From Neptunicella marina (GTDB lineage: Bacteria > Pseudomonadota > Gammaproteobacteria > Enterobacterales > Alteromonadaceae): DNA of 64,000 bases. The stretch lies in contig NZ_JACNEP010000003.1 in the NCBI RefSeq assembly GCF_014270035.1, forward strand, positions 62,001 to 126,000, read 5' to 3'. Shown piece by piece: positions 45,787 through 56,358 of this stretch; position 1 is the stretch's first letter, and every line of letters begins with the position of its first letter. The notes under the pieces are model-generated. The model was not told the origin of the DNA. It saw only the letters and a program-made list of their open reading frames with translations, and searched no databases. Both the position numbers and the translations under genes were made by a program.

Positions 45787-48114
45787 TTAACTCGCGATTG
45801 ATACAAGGTGTTGCGAGCTAAGCTCACAAACTTTTCCAGCATGATTAATGCTAATTGGTGCACCTTTAATCAATTGATATTCGGTCGCCCTGGCATTAAC
45901 TGATACTTTAATGTGGCGTCCCTGATACTGCAGATTAAAGCTGTAACCTTGCCATCCCGCTGGTAATAAGGGGGAACTATAAAGCTCATTTGCACGATAA
46001 CGTACCCCGCCAAAACCATGCACTATGCCTTTCCAGGAGCCTGCCATACAGGCGGTATGCACACCATGTTCTGTATTGCCGTGCAGGTTATCTAAATCCA
46101 TGCGTACCGTGTTGTGATAAAAATCATAGGCACGTTTAAGATCGCCTGTTTCAGCATATTCAATACTATGAATACAACTGGATAAGGTTGAATCATGGGT
46201 AGTTAATGGCTCGTAATAAGCTAAATTACGCGCTTTAAGATCCTTATCAAATTTATCATCTAGCATATACATCGCCAGCACCACATCGGCTTGTTTAAGC
46301 ACCTGATAGCGATAAATTACCAGCGGATGATAGTGCAGCAACAAAGGGTAGTGTTCCTGTGGGGTATTTTCAAAATCCCACTTCTGCTTGGCCAGAAAGG
46401 TGTCATCCTGTGGATTAATACCCAGCTTGTCATCGTAACCAAGATACATGTTACTTGCGGCTTGCTCCCAACTGGCTAATTCGGCTTCTGTTAACTCAAT
46501 ACGTTCACTCAGGCTGGCAAAAGCCTCTGCGGCATTCTGTTTAAATTCAGTGGCGATACGCAATGCAAACTCAAGGTGTGCCTGCGCCATGGCATTGGTG
46601 TAAAAGTTGTTATTGACCAAGGCGGTATATTCGTCTGGTCCTGTGACCATATCAATACAAAACTGCCCCTTGTGTGAGTCACTAAAGTGCCCCAGTTGTA
46701 ACCACAATCTTGCGGTTTCAAACAACATTTCAGCACCTTGCTGCTGCATAAACTGCCAGTCACCAGTGGCGTTATAATAACTCTTAATTGCATGAGCTAC
46801 CGCAGAGTTGATGTGGTACTGAGCCGTTCCTGCCGGATAGTAGGCCGAGCACTCATCACCACCAATGGTGCGCCACGGATACAATGCCCCTTTTGCGTGT
46901 GACATTTGTCTGGCGCGATTGCGTGCTCCGTCTAACGTATTAAAGCGGAAGGCTAAAAATTCGCGGGCGATTTCCGGGTTGGTTGCCAGCAAAAAGGGCA
47001 TAACATACACTTCTGAGTCCCAGAAATAGTGTCCATCGTAACCGTGTCCGGTTAAGCCTTTAGCAGCGATATTGCTGGTACCGTTATGTCCGGATGACAT
47101 GTAAAGATGCAATAAGTTAAAACGAATCCCTTGTTGTAAAGCCGGATCACCTTCAATTTCCACATCACTTTTATGCCAGAATTTTTCCAGCTCTTTGCAA
47201 TGCAATGCCTTTAACTTATCCCAGCCAAGCTGTGCTGCCTGAGACAGTAATGATTTATTGTATTGCTGCAAGTTGTCGCAAAGACCATCGGTGTTATGTT
47301 GATACGATGCATATTTTATCAATTCAACCGGTTGGGCTTGCACCAATTCGATTTCATATTCGAAACCAACCTGCTTTTCCGTTTGAACTGGATTAAGCAA
47401 ATACATGCCTGTTGGCAGTTGATGGTCAATAATGGAGCTAACCTGAAAATGGCTGTGATTTACCTGATGCAGCATGCTTGCACGGTTTTCTTCAATGCTG
47501 GCGTTTATCAGCTTCAGACTTTCTGCCATGTTGAGCTGACCAACACGCGGATCATCCGGATTGGGGCTAAAGCCATAGCTGGCATCCAGTAATGAGCGAA
47601 CTTTAACCTTTCCATTAAAATTTAGCGCTTCAATCTTTATGCGGGTACAGAGTAAATTGCTCTCAGTTTGTGAAACAAAACGCTCGGTTGTGATGCGCAG
47701 CTTTTTACCGGTCGACGACTGCCACTCCATCGAGCGCGATAAAATCGCACTACGCAGACTTAATTCACGTGTGCAGGATAGCGCATTTTGAATATCGACA
47801 GTTTCATTATCAACGATGATTTGTATGCTTTTACCGTTTGGTACCTGAAGCAGTTTTTGGTTATGTGTTGCATAGCCATACGCCACTTCACCGTAGGTGA
47901 TTTTTTCGTTGCTATACACACCATTGAGGTAAGTACCTTCGCAGCTGTTGGGACGATTACCCGGGTTTTCTTCCATGGTGCCCCGGGTTCCCAGATAGCC
48001 ATTGGCGACTGCAAAAAGCGTTTCTTCATGCATCGCGGTACGAGGGTTCCAACCCTCAATACGTACATCCCAGGGGAGCATGTCGAATGATGTTTTTTCT
48101 GCCGAATGTTTCAC
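45787..48114 (-). CDS. GH65 inverting alpha-glucobiose phosphorylase
   Basis: 775 residues from GTG 48114, with AAGG 6 nt upstream. GH65 motifs are RGTMEENPG, GLTGHGYDGHYFWDSEVYVMPFL and the general acid Glu495 in TGPDEYTALVNNNFYTNAM. The end region HGVHTACMAGSWKGIVHGFGGVR is also typical. It splits an alpha-glucobiose with phosphate to beta-glucose-1-phosphate and glucose. The family includes maltose, trehalose, kojibiose and nigerose phosphorylases, and the exact linkage cannot be told here. It is in one operon with pgmB and is divergent from the MFS gene across a LacI operator. Confidence 0.93.
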   Translation of the reverse strand: MKHSAEKTSFDMLPWDVRIEGWNPRTAMHEETLFAVANGYLGTRGTMEENPGNRPNSCEGTYLNGVYSNEKITYGEVAYGYATHNQKLLQVPNGKSIQIIVDNETVDIQNALSCTRELSLRSAILSRSMEWQSSTGKKLRITTERFVSQTESNLLCTRIKIEALNFNGKVKVRSLLDASYGFSPNPDDPRVGQLNMAESLKLINASIEENRASMLHQVNHSHFQVSSIIDHQLPTGMYLLNPVQTEKQVGFEYEIELVQAQPVELIKYASYQHNTDGLCDNLQQYNKSLLSQAAQLGWDKLKALHCKELEKFWHKSDVEIEGDPALQQGIRFNLLHLYMSSGHNGTSNIAAKGLTGHGYDGHYFWDSEVYVMPFLLATNPEIAREFLAFRFNTLDGARNRARQMSHAKGALYPWRTIGGDECSAYYPAGTAQYHINSAVAHAIKSYYNATGDWQFMQQQGAEMLFETARLWLQLGHFSDSHKGQFCIDMVTGPDEYTALVNNNFYTNAMAQAHLEFALRIATEFKQNAAEAFASLSERIELTEAELASWEQAASNMYLGYDDKLGINPQDDTFLAKQKWDFENTPQEHYPLLLHYHPLVIYRYQVLKQADVVLAMYMLDDKFDKDLKARNLAYYEPLTTHDSTLSSCIHSIEYAETGDLKRAYDFYHNTVRMDLDNLHGNTEHGVHTACMAGSWKGIVHGFGGVRYRANELYSSPLLPAGWQGYSFNLQYQGRHIKVSVNARATEYQLIKGAPISINHAGKVCELSSQHLVSIAS

Positions 48115-48164
48115 TTTGAACCTTTAAATCAAAATCTAACTTATGGTGATAAGAGTATAGCTTG

Positions 48165-48180
48165 TTGCAATCGATTGCAA
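48165..48180. promoter_or_regulatory. LacI-family operator between phosphorylase and MFS genes
   Basis: TTGCAATCGATTGCAA is identical to 41525-41540. It lies in the 158-nt space between divergent genes, so one site can control both. A weaker half-site run, TTGCAAATCGTTTAC, follows near 48229. Confidence 0.8.
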
Positions 48181-48272
48181 TATTGTTATTGTCCGGTACA
48201 CTAGCTGCTTAAATTGATTACAATTTATTTGCAAATCGTTTACTTCAATCTATTTCAAACAGGAAAATCCGT

Positions 48273-49514
48273 ATGACGGACAATAAAAATAGAATACTGT
48301 TTTCACTGTTGCTGACTTACTTTGTTTTTGCCATTTTGCTTAACAGTGTAGGGATAGTGATACTTCAGGTTATTAACAGTTATGGTGTTACTAAAGAATC
48401 CGCCGCGATACTTGAAGGTTTTAAAGACTTACCCATTGCTGCTGTCTCTTTTCTGTTTGCTGCCTATTTACCACGTTTGGGCTATCGCAATGCCATGATG
48501 TTAGGTTGCGCTTTGGTTGCCGCTACCAGCGCCATGATGCCGCTTATTCCCGCATTTTGGATGAGCAAATTGATGTTTTTATTTGTGGGCATCGCCTTTG
48601 GTTTAATTAAAGTGTCATTGTATTCCAGCGTCGGCCTGATTAGTGATACACCGCAAAAACATGCGTCTTTGCTCAACATTATTGAAGGCACTTTTATGGT
48701 CGGTGTATTGTCTGGCTACTGGATCTTTGGAGCCTTTATCGATGGTGACGATCCTGCCTCTTTATCCTGGTTGAATGTATATTGGGTCTTGTTGGCATTA
48801 ATTGCTGCTAATTTCGTTATTTTGTGGCGCACACCTTTCTCTAATCCGGTTAATGAACAGGTTAGTAGTCGCATTGAAGAATTTATGGATATGCTTAAAT
48901 TAGCGTATCGCCCACTGGTGCTGGTATTTATTATCTCTGCCTTTTTGTATGTGTTAATCGAGCAGGGGATCGGTACCTGGCTGCCCACCTTTAATAATGA
49001 AGTATTGAATTTACCCGCGGATATGAGCGTTCAGGCCACCAGTATTTTTGCTGCCTGTTTGGCCATTGGTCGATTAAGCGCAGGTTTTTTAATGCGCAAA
49101 GTGAACTGGTATCTGATGTTGAATATTTGTTTAGTGGCAATGGGCATTTTAGTGGTTATATCGATGCCGCTGGCGAACCAGATGCACCCTGGCGGAGACA
49201 GTGGTTGGGCACATGCGCCGTTAGCTGCATTTGTATTCCCTCTGATTGGTTTGTTTATGGCACCGATTTATCCGGCGATTAACTCTATTATGTTAACGTC
49301 ATTACCCAAAGTGCAACACTCGGCAATGACCGGGCTTATTGTGATTTTTTCAGCGTTAGGTGGCACAACAGGTTCAATTATAACCGGTGTGGTTTTCGGT
49401 AAGTTTGATGGCCAAACCGCGTTCTACTTCTCATTGATCCCGATTGGATTGATTCTGGTTTCTTTATATTTTTTCCGTAAAGGAACCTTAAAAATTCAAC
49501 AAAGCTGCGTTTAA
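48273..49514 (+). CDS. MFS sugar permease
   Basis: 413 residues, twelve predicted helices, with the loop motif LPRLGYRNAMMLG between helices 2 and 3 and a long central loop near residue 190. CAGG lies upstream of the ATG. The likely cargo is the disaccharide cleaved by the GH65 enzyme, since the gene is divergent from it and shares its LacI operator. Its sequence is not of the SLC45 maltose type that I can recognise. It overlaps the convergent MFS gene by 4 nt. Confidence 0.88.
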   Translation: MTDNKNRILFSLLLTYFVFAILLNSVGIVILQVINSYGVTKESAAILEGFKDLPIAAVSFLFAAYLPRLGYRNAMMLGCALVAATSAMMPLIPAFWMSKLMFLFVGIAFGLIKVSLYSSVGLISDTPQKHASLLNIIEGTFMVGVLSGYWIFGAFIDGDDPASLSWLNVYWVLLALIAANFVILWRTPFSNPVNEQVSSRIEEFMDMLKLAYRPLVLVFIISAFLYVLIEQGIGTWLPTFNNEVLNLPADMSVQATSIFAACLAIGRLSAGFLMRKVNWYLMLNICLVAMGILVVISMPLANQMHPGGDSGWAHAPLAAFVFPLIGLFMAPIYPAINSIMLTSLPKVQHSAMTGLIVIFSALGGTTGSIITGVVFGKFDGQTAFYFSLIPIGLILVSLYFFRKGTLKIQQSCV

Positions 49515-50704
49515 TTACGCATGGATGGAGCCAGTGTCGCACTGGCTCTGAATAAAGACACAACGACCAGTGCCAGCAACGGAATATTTAATAACAGTAA
49601 GGTATGCCAGCCAGCGACCTGAATAACCCAACCCGCCGATAGTGAAACAATCGCCTGAGCACTGAAAATACAAAAATCGTTAAAACCCTGTACTTTAAGT
49701 TTCTCCGACGCTTCATAAGATTGCGGTAGCAAGGTGGTGGCGGCGACAAACATAAAATTCCAGCCTGCACCGAGCAATACCAATGCCCACCAGAAATGCA
49801 GGAAATCCTGTTGCCATGCACCAATGATAAGACATATCACCATCAGTATTATGCCGCTAATTAACAGTTTCACTGCACCTAATTTGCGAATCAAAATACC
49901 GCTAAAGAGTGAAGGCAGGTACATAGCAACGATGTGGCTTTGAATAACCCATTTCGTTTGTTCAAGGCTGTGATGAAAGTGTACATGCATACTGATTGGT
50001 GTTGCGGTCATGATAAAGCTCATGACAGCATAGGCACACACGCCACCAGTCAGTGCCAGAAGGAACAAAGGCTGTCTGGCAATTTCAGTTAGCGTACGCC
50101 CCTTGCTCACCTCTTCGTTTTGCTCTGTTTGATGTTCACGGTATATCAGTAAAATGATCAGGGCAGCTGTCAGGCATATCGCCAATAGCACATAGGAACC
50201 TGCAAACTCTGCGTCAAGCAAATAGCGCCCGGATAGCCCCAATTCGGGCCCAAGAAAAGCGGCAACCAAGCCAGCAATGAGTAGGGTTGAAACAGCCTTC
50301 CCCGCCTGTTCTGGTGCAACTGACTCCATTGCGGCAAATCGAAACTGCAATGTTGCTGCTAACGGAAAACCAAATAACAAACAGCTCAAACACAGTAACC
50401 AGAATTGCCCAGTGCCGATGCTCTGCATGGCAATAAAACAGTTAGCGATGCCGAATGCCATCGCCACAATAAAACCTTTTTTGCGGCCAAAGCGACGTAC
50501 AAAGCGAACAAAAGGCAAAGTGAACATAGCTATGCCAATTACCATAGCGGTAATGGGGAGTGTGGCGAGTTCAGGTGTTGGTGCTATTGAAATACCAACA
50601 AAACCACCAGTAAAAACGATCAAGGGGCCTGTGCACGCGATAAAGCACTGTGCCAGCATCAATACCCATACTGTTGGAGACAAACCGGAAAAAATTTGGC
50701 GCAT
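49511..50704 (-). CDS. MFS transporter in operon with mgtE
   Basis: 397 residues with twelve helices; the loop RFVRRFGRKKGFIVAMAFG follows helix 2 and CAYAVMSFIMTATPISMHVHFHHS lies in the second half. Start ATG overlaps the mgtE stop (TGATG), implying a shared transcript. Its 3' end overlaps the convergent sugar permease by 4 nt. The DHA-like pattern suggests drug or small-molecule efflux, but no substrate is evident and the link to magnesium transport may be incidental. Confidence 0.85.
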   Translation of the reverse strand: MRQIFSGLSPTVWVLMLAQCFIACTGPLIVFTGGFVGISIAPTPELATLPITAMVIGIAMFTLPFVRFVRRFGRKKGFIVAMAFGIANCFIAMQSIGTGQFWLLCLSCLLFGFPLAATLQFRFAAMESVAPEQAGKAVSTLLIAGLVAAFLGPELGLSGRYLLDAEFAGSYVLLAICLTAALIILLIYREHQTEQNEEVSKGRTLTEIARQPLFLLALTGGVCAYAVMSFIMTATPISMHVHFHHSLEQTKWVIQSHIVAMYLPSLFSGILIRKLGAVKLLISGIILMVICLIIGAWQQDFLHFWWALVLLGAGWNFMFVAATTLLPQSYEASEKLKVQGFNDFCIFSAQAIVSLSAGWVIQVAGWHTLLLLNIPLLALVVVSLFRASATLAPSMRN

Positions 50705-52065
50705 CAGGGCATTAACATCAGTGTTGCAGTACCCAGGAAAGCGAATATACCGACTACATCGGTAATGGTGGTCAGAATCACACTACCCGCTAAGGCTGGG
50801 TCAATATTCATGCGCTGCATTAAAATTGGTAAGGTTGCACCTGCTAAACCGGCAGCAACCATATTGATCATCATGGCAAAGGCGATAATCGCACCTAACA
50901 TCACATCCTGTTTCCATAAGGCTACAACGGATGCAATTAATACCGCCCAGATAATGCCGTTAAGCGCACCTATTGCCAGTTCTTTGATTACTAATGGTTT
51001 TGAGTTGCCCGGACTCACGTGTCCCAAGGCCATACCACGAATAACCAGCGTCAGGGTTTGGTTACCTGCCACACCACCCATACTTGGTACGATTGTGTTA
51101 AGAATAGCTAAAACAGCAAGCTGGCTTAATGTGGCTTCAAATAAATCGCTAACCGCTGCGGCTAAAAGGGCGGTAAATAAGTTTACCCCCAACCAGATTG
51201 AACGGCGGCGGGTTGATTTCATGATTGGCGCGTAGGTATCGGCTTCATCATCTAAACCCGCCATACTCATCATCGAGTGTTCAGCGTCTTCACGAATAAT
51301 ATCAACCACGTCATCGATGGTAATCCGGCCTAACAGGTGATTTTCTGCATCAACGACCGGGGCTGACAACCAGTTATAACGTTCGAATAATTTGGCCACG
51401 TCACGTTCGGGCATTTCTACTGGAATGCCTTCTGCGTTTTTAGTCATCAGCTCTTTAACTGTCATGTCAGTACGAGCAGTCAGTAACTTGGTTACCGGCA
51501 CATATCCGACTAATTTGTCGTGACGGTTCACCACATAAAACGTATCGGTATCTTCGGGCACGTCGCCTTTTAAGCGCAGGTAACGCAGGATAACATCAAT
51601 CGTAACATCGGGACGCAAGGTGATGGTGTCGGTGTTCATGACGAACCCCGCTGTTTCTTCACCGTAGGCTAAGGCTTTTTCAGCCCGTTGCCTATCCTGG
51701 AAATCCATCGAGGACAACACTTCCTGCACTGTGTCATCTGGTAGTGTGCGTAGCAGTTCTACCAGATTATCGGTATCCATATCCTCCACGGCATCGGCAA
51801 CTTTTTCCGGTACCATATTGCGGATAATGCCGTTACGTACATCTTCGGACAGTTCTTCTAAAACATCACCGTGAAACTCGGGATCAATAAGTTGCCATAG
51901 CTCAGTACGAACCTTGGATGGCGTGGACTCCAGTACTAAAGCAACATCACAGGCAGGCATGTTATGTAATGTCTTGCGCACCTGTACGTACATGCCATTA
52001 CTCAGCGCATCAGTGATGTGCTGGAGCTGGCTGGTACTGTATTGCTGTTCGGTGGTGTCTGACAT
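50704..52065 (-). CDS. mgtE: Magnesium transporter MgtE
   Basis: About 453 residues from ATG 52065; a TTG 18 nt upstream is open and neither has a good ribosome site. The N-terminal MgtE_N domain (HNMPACDVALVLESTPSKVRTELW) is followed by two CBS domains (FVMNTDTITLRPDVTIDV, VKELMTKNAEGIPVEM, GRITIDDVVDIIREDAE) and five membrane helices with the pore motif GVAGNQTLTLVIRGMALG. It is a Mg-gated channel that closes when cytoplasmic Mg binds the CBS layer. Proximity to the ptsO/rpoN block is also seen in other Alteromonadales and vibrios. Confidence 0.95.
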   Translation of the reverse strand: MSDTTEQQYSTSQLQHITDALSNGMYVQVRKTLHNMPACDVALVLESTPSKVRTELWQLIDPEFHGDVLEELSEDVRNGIIRNMVPEKVADAVEDMDTDNLVELLRTLPDDTVQEVLSSMDFQDRQRAEKALAYGEETAGFVMNTDTITLRPDVTIDVILRYLRLKGDVPEDTDTFYVVNRHDKLVGYVPVTKLLTARTDMTVKELMTKNAEGIPVEMPERDVAKLFERYNWLSAPVVDAENHLLGRITIDDVVDIIREDAEHSMMSMAGLDDEADTYAPIMKSTRRRSIWLGVNLFTALLAAAVSDLFEATLSQLAVLAILNTIVPSMGGVAGNQTLTLVIRGMALGHVSPGNSKPLVIKELAIGALNGIIWAVLIASVVALWKQDVMLGAIIAFAMMINMVAAGLAGATLPILMQRMNIDPALAGSVILTTITDVVGIFAFLGTATLMLMP

Positions 52066-52188
52066 ACGGGCGGGCCATCGCAACTTATTGATTTTATGCT
52101 ACTAGTTTAGTGGATGCGCGCAAAGATATCAGCACAAATTTTAATAACTGGTGCTGCAACAAAGTGTTAGTTCAGGAGAGAATACAGA

Positions 52189-52464
52189 TTATTCGTCTTC
52201 GTTAAATTTTTTAGCGATTAAATCTTCTACAGCTTGTAATGCTGCTTCAGCGTCAACACCTTCGCTGATCACATTAATTTGTTTACCCTGATGACTTTCC
52301 AGCATCATTAAACCTAAAACACTATTAGCGGACGCAGTTTTATCCTGTTGTTTTATAGTGATTTCGGCATCGAATTGATTCGCCAGTTTGGCTAATTGGG
52401 TTGCCGCTCTGGCATGTAATCCAAGTTTATTCTGGATAGTGAGCGTTTTTTCTATTCGGTTCAT
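52189..52464 (-). CDS. ptsO: Nitrogen-PTS HPr-like phosphocarrier NPr
   Basis: 91 residues. The phospho-His site is KLGLHARAATQLAKLA and the regulatory Ser region is SANSVLGLMMLESHQGKQI. It passes phosphate from PtsP to PtsN (EIIA-Ntr), controlling potassium, nitrogen and envelope stress responses instead of sugar uptake. Last gene of the rpoN-hpf-ptsN-rapZ-ptsO run, 3 nt after rapZ. Confidence 0.95.
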   Translation of the reverse strand: MNRIEKTLTIQNKLGLHARAATQLAKLANQFDAEITIKQQDKTASANSVLGLMMLESHQGKQINVISEGVDAEAALQAVEDLIAKKFNEDE

Positions 52465-52467
52465 TGA

Positions 52468-53331
52468 TTAGCGTTTTTCCGGTAAAGCATGGTTGAGATC
52501 ACGGTGACGAATTTGCACATCGGGATGGCTACTACGGATATTGGCACACAAGGTCTCAGCGACATACACTGAACGATGTTGTCCACCAGTACAGCCAATG
52601 GCGATGGTGACATAACTGCGATTATTGCGCTCGAGGTGAGGTAACCAGGTAGTGATGAGGTTCTGAATTTGCCAGATAAATTTGGTTACTATGGGTTGGG
52701 CGCCGAGGAAATTCTGGACTTCGGGATCGAGCCCTGTTTGATGCTTTAAATCCGGTTCCCAGTGCGGGTTAGGTAAAAAACGCGCATCAAATACATAGTC
52801 GGCTTCTTTGGAAATGCCGTATTTAAAACCAAAAGATTCAAATACAATCACCAGACGTGAGCTTTTTTTGCCCAAAATACGCTCACGCACCAGTTCAGCT
52901 AGCTGATGTACCGACAGTTCAGTGGTATCCAGATAAAGATCAGCACGTTCTATAATGGGAGCCAATAAAGTGGTTTCGGCGACAATGGCTTCACTAAGCG
53001 AAATATTCTGGCGTGATAACGGGTGTAAGCGTCTTGTTTCGCTGAAGCGTTTGATTAACACGTCGTCACTGGCATCCAGATAAACGACTGTCATATCCCA
53101 GCTGTCTGGTAAATAATTGAGTATTTCTGCCAGTTCTTCCGGATCTTTTGGCAGGTTACGCACATCAATACTCACCGCAACCTGATCATATTCGTCTACT
53201 ACTGTGTGGGTCAGAGTCGGTAATAAATTAACAGGCAGGTTATCAACACAGTAATAACCTAAATCTTCCAGTACCCTGAGTGCAATCGATTTGCCTGAGC
53301 CGGATCGTCCACTGATCACCATTAATTTCAT
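52468..53331 (-). CDS. rapZ: RNase adapter protein RapZ
   Basis: 287 residues. Walker [19 protein letters not shown], the segment [39 protein letters not shown] and [13 protein letters not shown] in the C-terminal domain are standard. It directs RNase E to GlmZ-type small RNA and so adjusts glucosamine-6-phosphate synthase and cell-wall precursor supply. It overlaps ptsN by 4 nt. Confidence 0.97.
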   Translation of the reverse strand: MKLMVISGRSGSGKSIALRVLEDLGYYCVDNLPVNLLPTLTHTVVDEYDQVAVSIDVRNLPKDPEELAEILNYLPDSWDMTVVYLDASDDVLIKRFSETRRLHPLSRQNISLSEAIVAETTLLAPIIERADLYLDTTELSVHQLAELVRERILGKKSSRLVIVFESFGFKYGISKEADYVFDARFLPNPHWEPDLKHQTGLDPEVQNFLGAQPIVTKFIWQIQNLITTWLPHLERNNRSYVTIAIGCTGGQHRSVYVAETLCANIRSSHPDVQIRHRDLNHALPEKR

Positions 53332-53771
53332 ATTATCGCCTCATACAAATCGTGATTTGTCTCCGCCTGCCGTAATTTTTTTAACACATCCTTATCATTG
53401 AGCTTACCCGCAATGGTGGCCAGAGTTTGTAAATGCCCCTGCGCTTGCTCGGCGGGCACCAGCAATGCGAAAAAAATATCTACCGGTTTGTTATCAATTG
53501 CGTCGAAGGAGATAGGAGACTGGCAGGTGATCAAAACTCCCACGACTTTATCTAAATCATTTAATCGACCATGGGGGAGGGCAATACCATTGCCTATGCC
53601 TGTACTACCAACTTTTTCACGGTTTAACAGGCTTTCCAGAATATCGTCGCTGGAAAACTGGGGTAAAGCGCGATGCGCTATATTGGCAATGGTTTCGAGA
53701 ATTCGTTTTTTGCTTGAATCTTCGGCTGCACACTGAGTGCAGCCGGGACTAAGTATGTCTTTAATTTCCAT
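53328..53771 (-). CDS. ptsN: Nitrogen-PTS EIIA component PtsN
   Basis: 147 residues. The phospho-His is in [13 protein letters not shown], and the fold continues with [25 protein letters not shown]. It receives phosphate from PtsO. Unphosphorylated PtsN controls K uptake regulators and other targets. It sits between hpf and rapZ with a 4-nt overlap into rapZ, the order conserved in gammaproteobacteria. Confidence 0.96.
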   Translation of the reverse strand: MEIKDILSPGCTQCAAEDSSKKRILETIANIAHRALPQFSSDDILESLLNREKVGSTGIGNGIALPHGRLNDLDKVVGVLITCQSPISFDAIDNKPVDIFFALLVPAEQAQGHLQTLATIAGKLNDKDVLKKLRQAETNHDLYEAII

Positions 53772-53793
53772 TAAAATTCAACTGCTTGATAAG

Positions 53794-54081
53794 TTAGTGG
53801 CGATTCATTTTTTCCTTATGCTTAATCACCTGTCTGTCCAGTTTATCGATTAGAGTATCGATTGCCGCATACATATCTGGTTTTTCAGCCGTGGCAAATA
53901 CTTCTGCTCCTTGCAAATGTAAGGTTGCTTCGGCCTTTTGGCATTGTTTCTCTACATTGAGGATCACATGCACATTATTGATATGGTCAAAGTGTCTTTC
54001 CAGTTTGGTAAATTTTGTATCTACGTAATTGCGTAAAGAGTCGGTAATTTCGACATGATGGCCAGTAAGGTTGATTTGCAT
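53794..54081 (-). CDS. hpf: Ribosome hibernation promoting factor, short form
   Basis: 95 residues: MQINLTGHHVEITDSLRNYVDTKFTKLERHFDHI, then AEATLHLQGAEVFATAEKPDMYAAIDTLIDKLDRQVIKHKEK. Without the C-terminal dimerisation domain it is the short HPF/YhbH type, which binds the 30S decoding centre and helps form 100S ribosomes in stationary phase. It is placed directly after rpoN as is usual. Confidence 0.96.
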   Translation of the reverse strand: MQINLTGHHVEITDSLRNYVDTKFTKLERHFDHINNVHVILNVEKQCQKAEATLHLQGAEVFATAEKPDMYAAIDTLIDKLDRQVIKHKEKMNRH

Positions 54082-54113
54082 AGTGCTACTTCCTTAATTT
54101 TGGCGCAACGCTG

Positions 54114-55559
54114 CTATAGCAGACTTTTGCGTTGGTTAGACGGTGGAATCATTAATGATTCGCGGTACTTTGCTATTGTTCGCCGGGCCACTTTAATACC
54201 CTGGTCGGCTAACAAATCGGCAATCTTGCTATCACTCAACGGTTTACTCGGGGTTTCTGCGGCCACTAATTTTTTTATCAGGGCACGGATAGCCGTTGAG
54301 GAACATTCTCCTCCATTTTCTGTTGCGACATGGCTGGAGAAAAAGTATTTCAATTCATAGATACCACGCGGTGTATGCATATACTTTTGTGTTGTCACAC
54401 GCGAAATAGTGGATTCGTGCATGTCGACCATTTCCGCTACATCATTTAACACCATGGGTTTCATTGCTTCAGGACCGTATTCAAAAAATCCCTGTTGCTG
54501 TTGAACTATGCAGTTAGACACTTTCAACAGCGTTTCGTTGCGGCTTTGCAAACTTTTTATAAACCACTTGGCTTCCTGCATGTGTGAACGAATAAACTGG
54601 CTGTCACTGGAATTTTTGGCATTACGACTCATGGCCGCATATTGCTGATTTACATTTAGTTTTGGCAAGCTGTCCGGGTTCAGTTCTACTACCCAACGCC
54701 CGTTCTTCTTCATAACCGACACATCAGGAATCACGTATTCTGGTTCGGCAGTAATCAGTGCATTGCCGGGGCGTGGATTTAGGTTTTGGATTAAACGGAT
54801 AGTTTCGCGCAGCTGTTCTTCATTCAGGCGGGTTTTGCGCATTAATGTGCGGTAATCCTTGCTTGCCAGTAAATCCATATATTCGGTAATTAACAAGCGC
54901 GCTTCGTTTAACCAGGGGGTATCGTCAGCAAACTGTGCTAACTGAACCATCAGACATTCGGTGGGATTACGCGCCCCAACCCCGATAGGGTCAAACATTT
55001 GAATGCGTTTTAATACACAGTTTACTTCGTCCAGATCGATTTCGTCATCGTCCATACTGGCCAGAATTTCTTCTGTGGAAACCGTCAGATAACCAGACTC
55101 ATCTATCGAATCGATAATCGCGGTGGCAATGGCAACATCTGTTTCACTGAAATGAGTAAGCCGCATCTGCCATAACAGATGCTCCTGAATATTATCCGTG
55201 GTTTCGCCCTGGTAAATCTGATCATCTTCACCAGATATAGGCGCAGCAGGAGCTGAAGAGGCGCTGTAATATTCATCCCAGGTGGAATCGATAGGCAGTT
55301 CGTCAGGTAATTCATTCTTTTCCAGTGCTTCACCAGATTCCATGGCATCAGCATCTGTGTGTTCGTTGTCACTGTTATTTTTATCAGAGTCAGGCAAATC
55401 GTGGTTTTCTTCAACTTCGAGCAAAGGGTTAGCGTCCAGCGCTTCCTGAATTTCCTGTTGAAGATCAATCGTCGACAACTGCAATAAGCGTATCGCCTGT
55501 TGCAGCTGTGGTGTCATTGTCAGTTGTTGGCTGAATTTTAGTTGTAATGAGGGCTTCAT
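54114..55559 (-). CDS. rpoN: RNA polymerase sigma-54 factor
   Basis: 481 residues. Region I is Gln/Leu-rich ([25 protein letters not shown]) and contacts activators. Region II is acidic (about 55-100). Region III includes the core-binding and HTH parts ([27 protein letters not shown]), and the RpoN box [12 protein letters not shown] near the C-terminus reads the -24 element. It needs an AAA+ activator to open promoters. Both PEP-CTERM genes in this window have matching promoters. Confidence 0.98.
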   Translation of the reverse strand: MKPSLQLKFSQQLTMTPQLQQAIRLLQLSTIDLQQEIQEALDANPLLEVEENHDLPDSDKNNSDNEHTDADAMESGEALEKNELPDELPIDSTWDEYYSASSAPAAPISGEDDQIYQGETTDNIQEHLLWQMRLTHFSETDVAIATAIIDSIDESGYLTVSTEEILASMDDDEIDLDEVNCVLKRIQMFDPIGVGARNPTECLMVQLAQFADDTPWLNEARLLITEYMDLLASKDYRTLMRKTRLNEEQLRETIRLIQNLNPRPGNALITAEPEYVIPDVSVMKKNGRWVVELNPDSLPKLNVNQQYAAMSRNAKNSSDSQFIRSHMQEAKWFIKSLQSRNETLLKVSNCIVQQQQGFFEYGPEAMKPMVLNDVAEMVDMHESTISRVTTQKYMHTPRGIYELKYFFSSHVATENGGECSSTAIRALIKKLVAAETPSKPLSDSKIADLLADQGIKVARRTIAKYRESLMIPPSNQRKSLL

Positions 55560-55632
55560 TTACTTCTTATATCGTCCCGTGTGTTGTAAACCAGAAATGA
55601 CTGCATCCCTTGTTGTTTTGTCGTTTGTTAAA

Positions 55633-56358
55633 CTATAGCCTGAATTGGTCGCCCAGGTACACATCCCTGACTTGCTGGTTGCTGAGGACCTGTTCGGCAT
55701 TACCCTGAGCAATAAGCTCTCCATGACTGACAATATATGCTTTTTCACACACATCAAGTGTTTCGCGCACGTTATGGTCTGTTATCAGTACACCAATCCC
55801 TCTGTCTTTAAGTTGGTTTATAATTTTTTTTATATCGGTGACCGAAATAGGATCGACTCCAGCAAAGGGTTCGTCAAGCAAAATAAATTCCGGGTTGGCG
55901 GATAAGGCTCTGGCAATTTCAACCCGACGCCTTTCACCGCCAGACAGGCTCATTCCCAGGCTATTGCGGATATGATTTATATTGAATTCATCTAACAGCT
56001 CATCCGCCTGTGCCTCACGTTGCTCTTCGGTTAAGTCTTTACGTGTTTGTAAGATGGCCATTAAATTTTGCCACACGGTCAGCTTACGAAAAATAGAGGA
56101 TTCCTGAGGTAAATATCCGATCCCGCGTCTGGCTCTCACATGCATGGGTTGTAAGGTTAGCTCATCATCATCGATAAAAATCTGACCTTTATCCAGCTGT
56201 ACCAAGCCTACTATCATATAAAATGTGGTGGTTTTTCCTGCACCATTGGGGCCGAGTAAACCGACTATCTGGCCGGTTGATACCTCTAAGCTTACATCAC
56301 TAACCACCTGTCGTGATTTGTAAGATTTGGCTAAATGACTGGCCTTAAGGGTTGCCAT
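55633..56358 (-). CDS. lptB: LPS export ABC ATPase LptB
   Basis: 241 residues from ATG 56358, with AGGAAG 6 nt upstream; a longer open frame extends into lptA but has no support. Walker [17 protein letters not shown], signature [15 protein letters not shown], Walker [14 protein letters not shown]. It powers LptFG to lift LPS from the inner membrane to the LptC-A-D bridge. It overlaps lptA by 14 nt, so the two are translationally coupled. Confidence 0.97.
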   Translation of the reverse strand: MATLKASHLAKSYKSRQVVSDVSLEVSTGQIVGLLGPNGAGKTTTFYMIVGLVQLDKGQIFIDDDELTLQPMHVRARRGIGYLPQESSIFRKLTVWQNLMAILQTRKDLTEEQREAQADELLDEFNINHIRNSLGMSLSGGERRRVEIARALSANPEFILLDEPFAGVDPISVTDIKKIINQLKDRGIGVLITDHNVRETLDVCEKAYIVSHGELIAQGNAEQVLSNQQVRDVYLGDQFRL

